Shown piece after piece: positions 1 to 8,635 of a stretch of DNA of 64,000 nt; the first letter of the stretch is position 1; each line of letters begins with the position of its first letter. Position numbers and translations under genes: made by a program. Source of the stretch: Sphingomonas rosea (GTDB lineage: Bacteria; Pseudomonadota; Alphaproteobacteria; Sphingomonadales; Sphingomonadaceae); contig NZ_BAABBR010000001.1 in NCBI RefSeq assembly GCF_039538065.1, forward strand, positions 2,084,501-2,148,500, written 5' to 3'. The notes under the pieces were generated by a model. The model saw nothing but the letters and a program-made list of their open reading frames with translations. It was not told the DNA's origin and searched no databases.

Positions 1-27
1 GCGGGATGCCGCATCGAGGCCATGACC

Positions 28-1209
28 ATGACCGAGCATCGCATCCCGAAGATCCTGATCATCGCCGGCTCGGACAGCGGGGGCGGTGCCGGCATCCAGG
101 CCGACATTAAGACCGTGACCATGCTCGGCGGCCATGCGCTGACGGCGATCACCGCGGTGACCGCGCAGAACAGCCTCGGGGTCGAAGCGGTCCATCCGGT
201 TCCAGCCGAGATCGTGCTCGCGCAGATCGACAGCGTGCTGTCCGATTTCGGCGCCGACGCGATCAAGATCGGGATGATCGGCTCGGCCTTCACCGCGCGG
301 GTCGTCGCCGATCGCCTCTCGCGGCTGGAACGCAAGATCCCGCTGGTGTTCGATCCGGTCATGATCGCCTCGAGCGGCGCCGCGCTCGCCGACGATGCGA
401 CCATCGAGGCGTTCGGCGAACTGATGGACCTCGCCACCGTCACCACGCCGAACCTTCCCGAACTCGTCCGGCTGACCGGCAAGGAAGACCCGGTCGAGGG
501 TGCGCTTGGCCTCGTCTCTGCCCATCGCTGCGCGGTGCTGGTCAAGGGCGGGCACGACGAGGGCGAGGCGGTCGCCGACGCCCTGATCGAGGAAGACAAT
601 CTCACCAGCTGGCAGGGCACGCGGATCGAAACCCCGCACAGCCACGGCACCGGTTGCACGCTGGCGAGCGCGATCGCGGTCGGCCTCGCCGAGGGCAAGC
701 GCCTGCCCGATGCCGTCGCTGCCGCGCGCCAGTTCGTCCGGCTTGCCCTGCTCGAGGCGCCGGGGCTGGGCGAGGGGGCGGGACCGATGGGTCACGGCCG
801 GGTCCGCCTCGACGTCGGCGGCGCGCCGCGGCTCAACCAGGTCACCGTCACCGGCAAGGACTATGCCGCGCAGGTCGCCTTCTATCGCAAGCTCGGGCTC
901 CACCAGATCGTCGACAGCCCGGTCAACGGCTACGCGCGCTTCGAGGCCTGGGGCGGGGTCACCTTCTCGGTCCAGATCGATCCCGACGAGGAGATCGCGC
1001 CGACCAGTGCCGTCTACTTCGAGTGCGACGATCTCGATTCCCGGGTCGAAGCGCTCGCGCGGAGCGGGATGGTGTTCGAGCACGGCCCCCGCGACCAGCC
1101 GTGGCTGTGGCGCGAGGCACGGCTGCGCGATCCGGCCGGTAACATCGTGTTTCTCTATCGAGCGGGCGAAGCGAGACGATTTCCACCGTGGCGGATACAA
1201 CCGAACTGA
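28..1209 (+). CDS. thiD: ThiD (HMP/HMP-P kinase) fused to a C-terminal VOC/glyoxalase-like domain
   Basis: Residues about 5-262 are a ribokinase-fold pyrimidine kinase: the N-terminal motif GSDSGGGAGIQADIKT and the C-terminal anion-hole motif HGTGCTLASA are both present. ThiD phosphorylates hydroxymethylpyrimidine and its monophosphate for thiamine synthesis in the cytoplasm. Stand-alone ThiD is about 260-270 residues; here about 120 more follow that read as a vicinal-oxygen-chelate module (FYRKLGL near its start, RDPAGN near its end). Two ATGs are possible (22 and 28). The GAGG at 16-19 is well spaced only for 28. What the VOC half does is unknown. No other thiamine gene is visible nearby. 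Confidence 0.88.
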   Translation: MTEHRIPKILIIAGSDSGGGAGIQADIKTVTMLGGHALTAITAVTAQNSLGVEAVHPVPAEIVLAQIDSVLSDFGADAIKIGMIGSAFTARVVADRLSRLERKIPLVFDPVMIASSGAALADDATIEAFGELMDLATVTTPNLPELVRLTGKEDPVEGALGLVSAHRCAVLVKGGHDEGEAVADALIEEDNLTSWQGTRIETPHSHGTGCTLASAIAVGLAEGKRLPDAVAAARQFVRLALLEAPGLGEGAGPMGHGRVRLDVGGAPRLNQVTVTGKDYAAQVAFYRKLGLHQIVDSPVNGYARFEAWGGVTFSVQIDPDEEIAPTSAVYFECDDLDSRVEALARSGMVFEHGPRDQPWLWREARLRDPAGNIVFLYRAGEARRFPPWRIQPN

Positions 1210-1253
1210 CCCGAACTGATGCGGATTTCCGCCCTTCGTGTCAGTATAGGCAC

Positions 1254-1281
1254 TTGCATACATCCATTTTGGGCTGATAAC
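1254..1281 (+). promoter_or_regulatory. possible sigma70-type promoter of the peptide/asparagine-synthetase island
   Basis: TTGCAT at 1254-1259 and GATAAC at 1276-1281 are separated by 16 bp in an unusually AT-rich gap between thiD and the small peptide gene. The arrangement would start transcription about 50 bp before the peptide start codon. It is a by-eye match only. Confidence 0.3.
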
Positions 1282-1339
1282 GGCAACTTACCAATGGCCG
1301 CTGCTCGGTGGCCGCAGTTGCATGAAAAGGCGGCTCACG

Positions 1340-1450
1340 ATGAAGAAGACCTGGAACAAGCCCGAACTGAAGCGCATGGTTGCCGGCGGTGCCGAGAATG
1401 GCGCAAATCCTGGCAACAAGGACGGCAATCCGGGCAGCCGCCGCTCCTGA
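1340..1450 (+). CDS. 36-residue RiPP-precursor-like peptide (lasso-type leader motif)
   Basis: A 36-codon frame opens with MKKTWNKPEL and ends GNPGSRRS; AAAAGG lies 9-14 bp upstream of the ATG. The start resembles lasso-peptide leaders, which carry a Tyr-x-x-Pro-x-Leu recognition motif, with Trp replacing Tyr. The C-terminal half is Gly/Asn/Pro-rich. If Gly21 were the first core residue, Asp28 would be residue 8, which is compatible with a lasso macrolactam ring. The usual Thr at core position -2 is absent. The gene lies 28 bp before an asparagine-synthetase homologue, the enzyme type that closes lasso rings. No leader peptidase, PqqD-like protein or exporter is next to it. The product class is an inference. 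Confidence 0.6.
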   Translation: MKKTWNKPELKRMVAGGAENGANPGNKDGNPGSRRS

Positions 1451-1452
1451 GT

Positions 1453-1472
1453 GCTGGCGGCCGGGCCGCAGC
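1453..1472 (+). promoter_or_regulatory. stem-loop between precursor peptide and synthetase genes
   Basis: GCTG-CGGC (1453-1461, one bulged G at 1457) pairs with GCCG-CAGC (1465-1472) around a 3-nt loop. It ends 6 bp before the synthetase start codon, which has no recognisable Shine-Dalgarno sequence. Such a hairpin could protect the short upstream message or limit synthetase translation. The function is inferred. Confidence 0.4.
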
Positions 1473-1478
1473 TCTTAA

Positions 1479-3347
1479 ATGAGCGGGCTTGCCGCTGCCA
1501 TTGGCGGCTCGACACCTCGGAGTAAGCAACTTCTCAAAGCGCTGCTCGACGCGCAAACGTCTTTAGGGCCGGATGCTTGTTTTGCCGCGTCGGTCGAAAC
1601 GGCCTCGTTCGGGAAGCGACTTTTGGCCGCGCTTCCGGAGGATCGATACGATCAGCAGCCTTTCCGATCGGCTGATGGCCGGTGGATCGTAATATCTGAA
1701 GGTCGCCTTGGCGACCGCGATGAACTGATTGAGCGGCTTGGCCTAGGCCGAGACGTTCCCATGAGCGATGCCGGCTTGCTCGCTCTTGCTTGGACGAGAC
1801 TGGGTCCGTCAATTGGCGAAGTCGTTCCCGGGGACTGGACTCTGTGCGCCTGGGAGACAGAGAGACGGCGCCTGACCTTGGCCCGAAGCCCTCTCGGATC
1901 GCTACCCATGTTCTACGGGACACACGAAGGTGTGTTCATGTGTGCCAGCATCCCGCAAGCCCTGCATCGCGCGGGAATGCCGGCCATCCTCGACGTCGAA
2001 TATTCAGCAGCAACGTTTGCCATGGCGGAGGCCTCCCTCGACGCAACCATGTTCAAAGGCATTCGACGACTTGGCCCCGGCGAGGCTATTACGTTTTCCA
2101 TGGACGGAGCCGCCATATCGCGGACTCGAATTTGGCATCCCGACACTCAAGTGCAGCGCGCCCCGTCGCCGGAGCGCGTCTTCGAGATCGTCGAAAAGGC
2201 AGTCACTGCAGCCTTGCGCCGGTCGAGAGGCTTGGCGGCGACGCAATTAAGCGCCGGTCGTGACAGTGGCTTGATTACCACGATGGCCGCAAGGCACGAG
2301 CCACACCTCGTCGCATTCACCGCTGCTCCGAGCCGCGGGTTTTTCGACAGTGGTCTGCCGCATTTTCTCCAGGACGAGAGTGAATTGGCCGGAACGGTCG
2401 CACGATGGTGCGGCGCACGGCATCATGTCGTCCGAACGGTAGACGATTCCTCTTCGTTCATGGAAACGGTTCGACGGTTCCATGCGACTTCGGCGCGCTC
2501 GGTCCTCAATGTCCGTAATGTCTTTTGGTGGGATGGGATTGGACGTGCAGCGAGCGCGACGGGCGCCTCAATTCTCCTGACTGGGAGTATTGGAAACCTC
2601 ACGGTCAGTGCGGGCGGCGTCAACGCCTTGGGTGATGTCAGACGGGAAGAAGGCCTGGGAAGGTGGTGGCCGCTCGCGCAGAAACTGGCGCTATTACCGG
2701 ATGTTGATTGGAAGACCGTAGCGAACCAGTCATTTCCGGTCCTGTTTCCGGCCAGAGTTCGTCGTGGCTTGAGGAAGCTTGCCCGGCGCCCGGACCGTTT
2801 CTCGCCAGGTCGTAATCTCTTCAGACAAGACTTTCAGGAACGAGTTGCGGCAATTCGCGCCGAAAAAGGCCGATACGATCAACGTTTCTATCACGAAGAG
2901 CGTGCTCAGGCTCTTGAGGTGGTGGACCTAGAGGAACGGACCCTCGCTGCGCATTACGGTCTGTCCGTTCGGGATCCCACGGCGGATCTGCGGGTGGCTA
3001 AGTTGTTCTTGGGGATGCCCGCTATCGATCTTGTGTCGGAGAAGGGCGGTCGCCCCTTGTTCGATCGATGTTTCGGTCCCCTCTTTCCGCCCGAATGGCA
3101 TGACGAGCGGCGGCGGGGGCTGCAAAGCGCAGACTGGATGGAGCAATTCAGGCCTAACGATTTGCTGGAGACGCTCGAGGAGATTGAGACTAGCAATCTC
3201 GCTCGCGAGCTTATCGACCTACCCTATGCGCAGCAATTGCTTCAGCGATGGGTCTCTGTGCCCACTACTCCCGCCGAGCAGCTCTTATATTCCGGAAGTC
3301 TTCTCGAGGCCCTCGCGTTCGGCCTCTTCGTGAAGGATCATTTCTAG
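1479..3347 (+). CDS. asparagine-synthetase-like amide-bond-forming enzyme, glutaminase site lost
   Basis: 622 residues with the two-domain asparagine synthetase layout: an N-terminal Ntn-like domain (about 1-200) and an ATP-pyrophosphatase-like domain (about 225-560). The nucleophilic Cys2 of glutamine-dependent AsnB is Ser2 (MSGLAAA), so glutamine hydrolysis is not expected, as in lasso-peptide cyclases and beta-lactam synthetase. The PP-loop SGGxDS reads SAGRDS (258-263) and the second ATP-site motif reads TGSIGN (368-373) instead of a GDGxDE-type sequence. The ATG directly follows an in-frame TAA, so the start is fixed. The gene follows the short RiPP-like peptide and is visibly more AT-rich than parC. 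It probably modifies that peptide by amide formation, but the altered ATP-site residues leave this open. Confidence 0.75.
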   Translation: MSGLAAAIGGSTPRSKQLLKALLDAQTSLGPDACFAASVETASFGKRLLAALPEDRYDQQPFRSADGRWIVISEGRLGDRDELIERLGLGRDVPMSDAGLLALAWTRLGPSIGEVVPGDWTLCAWETERRRLTLARSPLGSLPMFYGTHEGVFMCASIPQALHRAGMPAILDVEYSAATFAMAEASLDATMFKGIRRLGPGEAITFSMDGAAISRTRIWHPDTQVQRAPSPERVFEIVEKAVTAALRRSRGLAATQLSAGRDSGLITTMAARHEPHLVAFTAAPSRGFFDSGLPHFLQDESELAGTVARWCGARHHVVRTVDDSSSFMETVRRFHATSARSVLNVRNVFWWDGIGRAASATGASILLTGSIGNLTVSAGGVNALGDVRREEGLGRWWPLAQKLALLPDVDWKTVANQSFPVLFPARVRRGLRKLARRPDRFSPGRNLFRQDFQERVAAIRAEKGRYDQRFYHEERAQALEVVDLEERTLAAHYGLSVRDPTADLRVAKLFLGMPAIDLVSEKGGRPLFDRCFGPLFPPEWHDERRRGLQSADWMEQFRPNDLLETLEEIETSNLARELIDLPYAQQLLQRWVSVPTTPAEQLLYSGSLLEALAFGLFVKDHF

Positions 3348-3387
3348 ACCTTGGTGCAAGCCGCGAGACCGCGTAATCGTCACCCCC

Positions 3388-5622
3388 ATGCAGCCTAGCG
3401 AAACCGAGATTGAGGTCCCGTTCGATGCCGCTCTGTCCGAGCGCTACCTCGTCTATGCCCTGTCGACGATCACCGCCCGCTCGCTGCCCGATGTCCGTGA
3501 CGGGCTGAAGCCGGTCCATCGGCGCCTGCTCTGGGCGATGCGGCTGCTGCGGCTCGATCCTGCCGGCGCCTACAAGAAGTCCGCACGCGTCGTCGGCGAC
3601 GTGATCGGCAAATATCACCCGCACGGCGACCAGTCGGTCTATGACGCGATGGTTCGGCTCGCCCAGTCCTTCGCGCTGCGTTACCCGCTGGTCGACGGGC
3701 AGGGGAACTTCGGCAACATCGACGGCGATAATGCCGCGGCCTACCGCTACACCGAGGCCAAGCTCACCCCAGTTGCGACCCAGCTCATGGCCGGGCTCGA
3801 CGAGGGCACGGTCGCGTTCCGCCCGACCTACAATGGCGAGGAGGAGGAGCCCGAGGTCTTCCCGGGCCTGTTCCCCAACCTTCTGGCCAACGGCGCGAGC
3901 GGCATTGCGGTCGGCATGGCGACCAGCATCCCGCCGCACAACGTCACCGAACTGATCGACGCGGCCGCGCATCTGATCGACAACCCGGCCGCCGAGACCC
4001 GCGACCTGATGGACTTCGTCGCCGGGCCCGATTTTCCCACCGGGGGCCTGCTGGTCGATGCGCGCGAGACGATCCTGGCGGCCTATGAAAGCGGCCGTGG
4101 CAGCTTCCGGCTTCGCGCGCGGGCCGAGCAGGAAAAGGAGAAGGGCGGCGGCTGGAACCTCGTCGTCACCGAAATCCCTTACGGCGTGCCCAAGGCCAAG
4201 CTGATCGAGCAGATCGCCGAACTCATCGGCAACAAGAAGCTGCCGATCCTCGCCGATGTCCGCGACGAGAGCGCCGAGGACCTGCGCATCGTGCTCGAGC
4301 CGCGCAGCCGGACGGTCGATCCGGCGCTGCTGCTCGAGAGCCTGTTCAAGCTGACCGATCTCGAGATCCGCTTTCCGCTGAACCTCAACGTCCTCGACCA
4401 GCACCGCACGCCGGGGGTCATGGGGCTGAAGTCCTGCCTCGCGGCCTGGCTCGAGTTCCAGATCGAGGTGCTGCTCAACCGCTCGCGCACCCGCGTCGGC
4501 AAGATCGAGGACCGGCTCGAGCTGCTCGACGGCTTCCTCGTCGCGTATCTGAACCTCGACCGCGTCATCGAGATCATCCGCACCGAGGATGAGCCCAAGG
4601 CGGTGATGATGGCCGAGTTCAGCCTCACCGACCGGCAGGCCGAGGCGATCCTCAACATGCGCCTGCGCTCTTTGCGCAAGCTCGAGGAGATGGAGATCGC
4701 CAAGGAGCGGACCGCGCTGTCGAAGGAGCGCGAGGACCTGCTCGCGCTGATCGACAGCCCACGCAAGCAGCGCAACCGGCTCAAGAAGGATCTGGAGAGC
4801 GTCAAGGCGAAGTTCGGCGACGCGCGCCGCACCACGATCGAGGAGAAGCCGCTGGCGGCGCGCGCCGAGATCGACTGGTCGGCGATGATCGAGAAGGAGC
4901 CGATCACCGTCATCCTCTCGGCGCGTGGATGGATCCGGGCGATGAAGGGGCATCTCGCGCCGGCCGAGTTCGACACGCTGAAATTCCGCGAGGGCGACGA
5001 ACTGTGGGGCAAGCCGCTTCACGCGCAAACGACCGACAAGATCCTGATCGCGGGCGAGAATGGACGGGTCTACACGCTCGGCGGCGACAAGCTGCCCGGC
5101 GGCCGCGGCTTCGGCGAGCCGATCCGCCTGTCGATCGATCTTAACGCCGAGGTCGAGATCGCGGCGATGCTGGTGGTCAAGCCGTCGCACCGACTTCTTG
5201 CCGCGTCGAGCGACGGGCGCGGCTTCGTCACCAGCGGCGAAGCGGTGCTGGCCGAGACCCGCAAGGGCAAGCAGCTGATGAATCTTCGCGAGGGTTCGAA
5301 GCTGCAGGTCCTGCGCCCGATCCCGGCCGAGGCCGACGCCGTCGCCGTGGTCGGCGACAATCGCAAGCTGCTCGTCTTCAACCTCACCGAATTGCCCGAG
5401 ATGGGCCGCGGCGCCGGGGTCCAGCTCCAGCGCTACCGTGATGGCGGCTTGGCCGATGTCACCGTGCTCAAGGCCGCCGAGGGACTGAGCTGGAGCATGG
5501 GCGGGGAGACCGGCCGCACCCGCAGCGAGACCGACCTCACCCCGTGGCGCGCGATCCGCGGGGCAAGCGGCCGAATGGCGCCGCTCGGCTTCCCGCGCTC
5601 GAACCGGTTCCAGGGCGAGTGA
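3388..5622 (+). CDS. parC: DNA topoisomerase IV subunit A
   Basis: 744 residues, typical ParC length. The breakage-reunion domain starts with [19 protein letters not shown] and [14 protein letters not shown]. The catalytic tyrosine lies in [10 protein letters not shown], and the C-terminal beta-pinwheel follows from about residue 490. With ParE, encoded elsewhere, it decatenates daughter chromosomes. In the quinolone-determining region the sequence is [12 protein letters not shown]: the residue matching E. coli Ser80 is Gln and that matching Glu84 is Asp. The stop overlaps the GTG start of the next gene by 3 bp, so the two are probably translated together. Confidence 0.96.
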   Translation: MQPSETEIEVPFDAALSERYLVYALSTITARSLPDVRDGLKPVHRRLLWAMRLLRLDPAGAYKKSARVVGDVIGKYHPHGDQSVYDAMVRLAQSFALRYPLVDGQGNFGNIDGDNAAAYRYTEAKLTPVATQLMAGLDEGTVAFRPTYNGEEEEPEVFPGLFPNLLANGASGIAVGMATSIPPHNVTELIDAAAHLIDNPAAETRDLMDFVAGPDFPTGGLLVDARETILAAYESGRGSFRLRARAEQEKEKGGGWNLVVTEIPYGVPKAKLIEQIAELIGNKKLPILADVRDESAEDLRIVLEPRSRTVDPALLLESLFKLTDLEIRFPLNLNVLDQHRTPGVMGLKSCLAAWLEFQIEVLLNRSRTRVGKIEDRLELLDGFLVAYLNLDRVIEIIRTEDEPKAVMMAEFSLTDRQAEAILNMRLRSLRKLEEMEIAKERTALSKEREDLLALIDSPRKQRNRLKKDLESVKAKFGDARRTTIEEKPLAARAEIDWSAMIEKEPITVILSARGWIRAMKGHLAPAEFDTLKFREGDELWGKPLHAQTTDKILIAGENGRVYTLGGDKLPGGRGFGEPIRLSIDLNAEVEIAAMLVVKPSHRLLAASSDGRGFVTSGEAVLAETRKGKQLMNLREGSKLQVLRPIPAEADAVAVVGDNRKLLVFNLTELPEMGRGAGVQLQRYRDGGLADVTVLKAAEGLSWSMGGETGRTRSETDLTPWRAIRGASGRMAPLGFPRSNRFQGE

Positions 5623-6401
5623 CCGCACCCAGCCTCGCCGAGGTCGTCGGTTCCATGACCGGCGACCCGCTCACGCTCGACGCACCGCCGAGCTGGAGCC
5701 AGGGGCGCACGCTCTACGGCGGGATGACCGCTGCGCTCGCCTGGGCGGCGGCCACGCGCGCGCTGCCCGACCTGCCGCCGCTGCGCTCGGTCCATGCCGC
5801 CTTCATCGGGCCCGCCGCGGGCCGGCTGACCCTGCGACCCGAAATTCTTCGGCAGGGCCGGTCGGCGACCACCGTCGGCGTCGACGTCCATGGCGAGCAG
5901 GGCCTGGCCGCACGCCTGACCTTCTTCTGTGGCGCGCCGCGCACGAGCAAGGTCGCGCACGAGCGGATCGAGGCGCCGGGCGCCGACGCGCCGGACAGTT
6001 TTCCTGCCGTGCTCGGAAGCGGGCAGGGGCCGACCTTCGCCGCCAATTACGACATCCGCCACGTCAGCGGCGGGCTGCCTTTCCAGGGCGGTCCACCCGA
6101 ATTTCTGATGTGGGCGCGCATGCGCGAAGCCGATGGCGCCGACCCGCTCGTCTCGCTCATCGCGCTCGCCGACGTCCTCCCGCCCGCCGCCATGCCGGTG
6201 TTTCCCGAGTTCGGCGTGATCAGCTCGCTGAGCTGGAGCTTCGACCTCGATCGGCTGCCGACCGATGCGGGCGCCTGGTATCTTGCGGGCGCCACGTCGG
6301 AAAGCACCGCCGACGGTTACTCGCGGCAGTCGATGACGTTGTGGAACGAAGCAGGGGAGCGGATCCTCGCCGGGCGCCAGACCGTAGCCATCTTCGTTTG
6401 A
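5619..6401 (+). CDS. acyl-CoA thioesterase family protein (double hot-dog)
   Basis: About 260 residues. The GRTLYGGMTAALAWAAATRA stretch resembles the start of the first hot-dog domain of TesB-like thioesterases; a second half with SLSWSFDLDRLP and GRQTVAIF resembles their C-terminal domain. The GTG start at 5619 overlaps the parC stop. The frame stays open upstream, but that part lies over parC and has no family character. It probably hydrolyses acyl-CoA in the cytoplasm; the substrate cannot be told from sequence. Confidence 0.75.
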   Translation: MTAPSLAEVVGSMTGDPLTLDAPPSWSQGRTLYGGMTAALAWAAATRALPDLPPLRSVHAAFIGPAAGRLTLRPEILRQGRSATTVGVDVHGEQGLAARLTFFCGAPRTSKVAHERIEAPGADAPDSFPAVLGSGQGPTFAANYDIRHVSGGLPFQGGPPEFLMWARMREADGADPLVSLIALADVLPPAAMPVFPEFGVISSLSWSFDLDRLPTDAGAWYLAGATSESTADGYSRQSMTLWNEAGERILAGRQTVAIFV

Positions 6402-6783
6402 GTTCGGCCGAGGCGGTCTCAGCGATGTCGTTCGCGATCGCCTGCTCAGCGAAGCGGCGGAGCTTCGCGCCCAGATCCGTGCGCTCGGTGAACAGAAGAA
6501 GGAGGCCGAGAATAGCCACGCGACCACGCCCATGTCCTTCAGCTATGGCTCCGGAGTGATCGCGCCCAGCACCGACGAGGAGAAGCCGATCGCCCGGGCC
6601 TTCGCGACCGCCGGGCTGAACTTCGAACGGGCGGCGGCCTTCCTGATCATCGCCGGCGCGGCGCTTCTTCCCTGGGCACTGATGGCCGGCCTTGTCATCT
6701 GGCTGTGGCGGCGGTTCCGGATCGGCGCCTGGCTGAACGCCCGGAGCGACGTTTCTTACGCCCGGCAGGTCGATCCGGACTGA
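6388..6783 (+). pseudogene. remnant of a DUF4349-like coiled-coil/membrane protein (N-terminus lost)
   Basis: The frame is open from 6388, just after a TAG, to a stop at 6783, but its only plausible start is ATG at 6532. Before that ATG the frame encodes about 48 residues with coiled-coil character (RDRLLSEAAELRAQIRALGE) running into TTPMSFSYGSG. After it come a transmembrane helix (about AAFLIIAGAALLPWALMAGL) and a basic tail. Coiled coil, strand, single C-terminal helix is the order of the C-terminal part of DUF4349 proteins. The upstream half of such a gene is missing. An 83-residue membrane protein starting at 6532 is the alternative. Confidence 0.5.
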
Positions 6784-6791
6784 CCGCTTCG

Positions 6792-6820
6792 TTGCTTCGC
6801 TGGCGGCGGCTCTCTATGGC
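6792..6820 (+). promoter_or_regulatory. possible purC promoter
   Basis: TTGCTT (6792-6797) and TATGGC (6815-6820) are 17 bp apart in the short gap before purC. This is a by-eye match with a reasonable distance of 38 bp to the start codon. Confidence 0.3.
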
Positions 6821-6858
6821 GGGTGCCAAATCATCCCTAGAAACGGAAGCACCGCTTT

Positions 6859-7641
6859 ATGGCTCGCCGCCGCCAGATCTACGAAGGCAAGGCCAAGATC
6901 CTCTATGAGGGCCCTGAGCCGGGAACGCTTATCCAGTATTTCAAGGACGACGCGACCGCCTTCAACGCGCAGAAGCGCGGCACGATCAACGGCAAGGGCG
7001 TCATCAACAACCGGATCAGCGAGCATATCTTCACCGCGCTCGCGACCATCGGCGTGCCGACTCACTTCATCCGCCGCCTCAACATGCGCGAGCAGCTGAT
7101 CCGGCAGTGCGAGATCGTCCCCATCGAGGTGGTCGTCCGCAACGTCGCGGCGGGTTCGATCTCCAAGCGCCTCGGGATCGAGGAAGGGACGCAACTCCCG
7201 CGCACGATCATCGAATATTATCTCAAGGACGATGCGCTCGGCGATCCAATGGTCGCGGACGAGCATATCGCCTGCTTCGGCTGGGCCACGCAGGAAGAAA
7301 TGAACGACATCGCCGACATGGCGATCCGCGTGAACGACTTCATGGCCGGGCTGTTCGCGGCAATCGGAATCCGGCTGGTGGACTTCAAGCTCGAGTTCGG
7401 CCGCGTCTGGGAGAATGACTTCAGCCGCATCATTCTCGCCGACGAGATCAGCCCCGACGGCTGCCGCCTGTGGGACATGCGCTCGGGCGAGAAGCTCGAC
7501 AAGGACCGCTTCCGCCAGAACCTCGGCGGCGAGGCCGAGGCCTATCAGGAAGTCGCCCGCCGGCTTGGCCTCCTCGAAGGGCAGGAGGGGGAGAACAGCG
7601 TGCTCGACCTCGAGAGCCACCGGAAGAAGCGGGGCAAGTAG
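6859..7641 (+). CDS. purC: phosphoribosylaminoimidazole-succinocarboxamide synthase
   Basis: 260 residues with the family signatures: [16 protein letters not shown] at the start, the nucleotide-site stretch [14 protein letters not shown], and VDFKLEFGR and SPDGCRLWD in the second half. PurC joins aspartate to CAIR to give SAICAR in purine synthesis, in the cytoplasm. It stands alone; purF is 38 kb away and the other pur genes are outside the window. Confidence 0.97.
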   Translation: MARRRQIYEGKAKILYEGPEPGTLIQYFKDDATAFNAQKRGTINGKGVINNRISEHIFTALATIGVPTHFIRRLNMREQLIRQCEIVPIEVVVRNVAAGSISKRLGIEEGTQLPRTIIEYYLKDDALGDPMVADEHIACFGWATQEEMNDIADMAIRVNDFMAGLFAAIGIRLVDFKLEFGRVWENDFSRIILADEISPDGCRLWDMRSGEKLDKDRFRQNLGGEAEAYQEVARRLGLLEGQEGENSVLDLESHRKKRGK

Positions 7642-7672
7642 CCTCCAATCACTGAATATCGGCAGGTTGCGC

Positions 7673-7688
7673 GCGGCGATTTCGCCGC
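7673..7688 (+). terminator. hairpin after purC without a U-tract
   Basis: GCGGCG-ATTT-CGCCGC forms a perfect 6-bp stem 32 bp after the purC stop. It is not followed by a T-run, so termination here is uncertain. Confidence 0.3.
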
Positions 7689-7759
7689 CGTGCCCGTTTG
7701 CGTCGCCCGGTCGCCGCAATGGAATTCTTGCTGATTGATGAATGGTAATCACGCCGTGC

Positions 7760-7806
7760 CTGAACGCCTGTTCAGCAAGCATACGTATACCTGAACCGAT
7801 GTTCAG
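7760..7806 (+). promoter_or_regulatory. double palindromic operator (two CTGAAC-N4-GTTCAG sites)
   Basis: In the 318-bp gap between purC and the barrel gene, CTGAAC-GCCT-GTTCAG (7760-7775) and CTGAAC-CGAT-GTTCAG (7791-7806) are perfect 6+6 palindromes. Their centres are 31 bp apart, about three helical turns, so they face the same side of the DNA. Between them sits the small palindrome ATACGTAT (7781-7788). This looks like a dimeric repressor or activator site (TetR- or LexA-like geometry) controlling the downstream outer-membrane gene. The regulator is not identified. The rest of the gap to 7945 shows nothing I can name. Confidence 0.6.
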
Positions 7807-7959
7807 CGCAGAAAGGCGAAAGTAAGGCACGGCATCAGTTCGTCGACAAATTCGAAACTTTTGTGCGCGTTGGCCCTTCACATTGGCGAGCGGCCTGTCC
7901 ACATGCCGCCTTGAGCAGGTCGTGACAGACCCGTTCCAATGATAATCAGGAGAATATCT

Positions 7960-8523
7960 GTGAAGAAGTTTCTTGCGCTGACCGCCCTTGCCACCACGGC
8001 CATCGTTGCGGCGCCCGCCGCCGCCGCGCCGGTGCAGGGCCCGCGCGTCGAGGCGCTTGTCGGCTACGACGCGGTGCGCGCCAACGTCGGCGACGCCAAT
8101 TTCGTCGACAAGTACAAGGACGAGGGCGTCCTCTACGGCATCGGCGCCGGCTATGACTTCGCGCTCGGTAACAAGGCCTCGCTCGGTGTCGACCTCGAAG
8201 CGTCCGACTCGACCGTCCGTGACCGCCAGGCCGAAGGCACCCTCAAGGCCGGCCGTGACCTCTATGCCGGCGGCCGCGTCAGCTTCCCGCTCGGCGCCGA
8301 CGGCAGCAACGTCTACCTGAAGGGCGGCTACACCAATGCCCGCGTCACGGCGACCAACGGCATCGTTAGCGCTTCGGAGGACCTCGACGGCTACCGCATC
8401 GGCGGCGGCGCGCAGTTCGCGCTGACCGGCAAGGCCTATGTCGGCGGCGAGTATCGCTACAGCAACTACGAGCAGGGCGTCGAGCGCCACCAGCTCGCGC
8501 TGAACGTCGGTACCCGTTTCTGA
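7960..8523 (+). CDS. small outer-membrane beta-barrel protein (OmpA/OprF-barrel or opacity-like)
   Basis: With the GTG start at 7960 the product is 187 residues; AGGAGA at 7948-7953 is placed 6 bp before it, and the ATG at 7939 has no such site. A clear signal peptide (KKFLALTALATTAIVAAPAAAA) is followed by about 160 residues of alternating amphipathic strands. These end in LALNVGTRF, with the C-terminal phenylalanine typical of outer-membrane barrels. It probably forms an 8-stranded porin-like barrel. The paired palindromes about 155-200 bp upstream suggest regulated expression, and a strong terminator follows. Confidence 0.8.
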   Translation: MKKFLALTALATTAIVAAPAAAAPVQGPRVEALVGYDAVRANVGDANFVDKYKDEGVLYGIGAGYDFALGNKASLGVDLEASDSTVRDRQAEGTLKAGRDLYAGGRVSFPLGADGSNVYLKGGYTNARVTATNGIVSASEDLDGYRIGGGAQFALTGKAYVGGEYRYSNYEQGVERHQLALNVGTRF

Positions 8524-8547
8524 GAGAAACGGTTCATCCGATCGGAA

Positions 8548-8581
8548 GGGGCGTCCGGCGTGTCCGGGCGCCCCTTTTTTT
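8548..8581 (+). terminator. rho-independent terminator after the outer-membrane barrel gene
   Basis: GGGGCGTCCGG (8548-8558) pairs fully, with one G-T wobble, with CCGGGCGCCCC (8564-8574), followed by seven T residues. Confidence 0.9.
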
Positions 8582-8635
8582 GTCGATTTTCCGCCATTGT
8601 GATAGCGTTCGAGTCGGCTCAATCGGGAGGGCGAG

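Noticed and set aside
1219..1482. 87-codon open frame over the peptide gene
   Set aside because: It reads in another frame through the 36-codon peptide gene, which has the better ribosome site and a recognisable leader-like motif.
3265..5628. 787-codon open frame antisense to parC
   Set aside because: ParC is unmistakable on the other strand; the antisense frame is low-complexity Arg/Leu/Asp-rich, as expected from GC-rich third positions.
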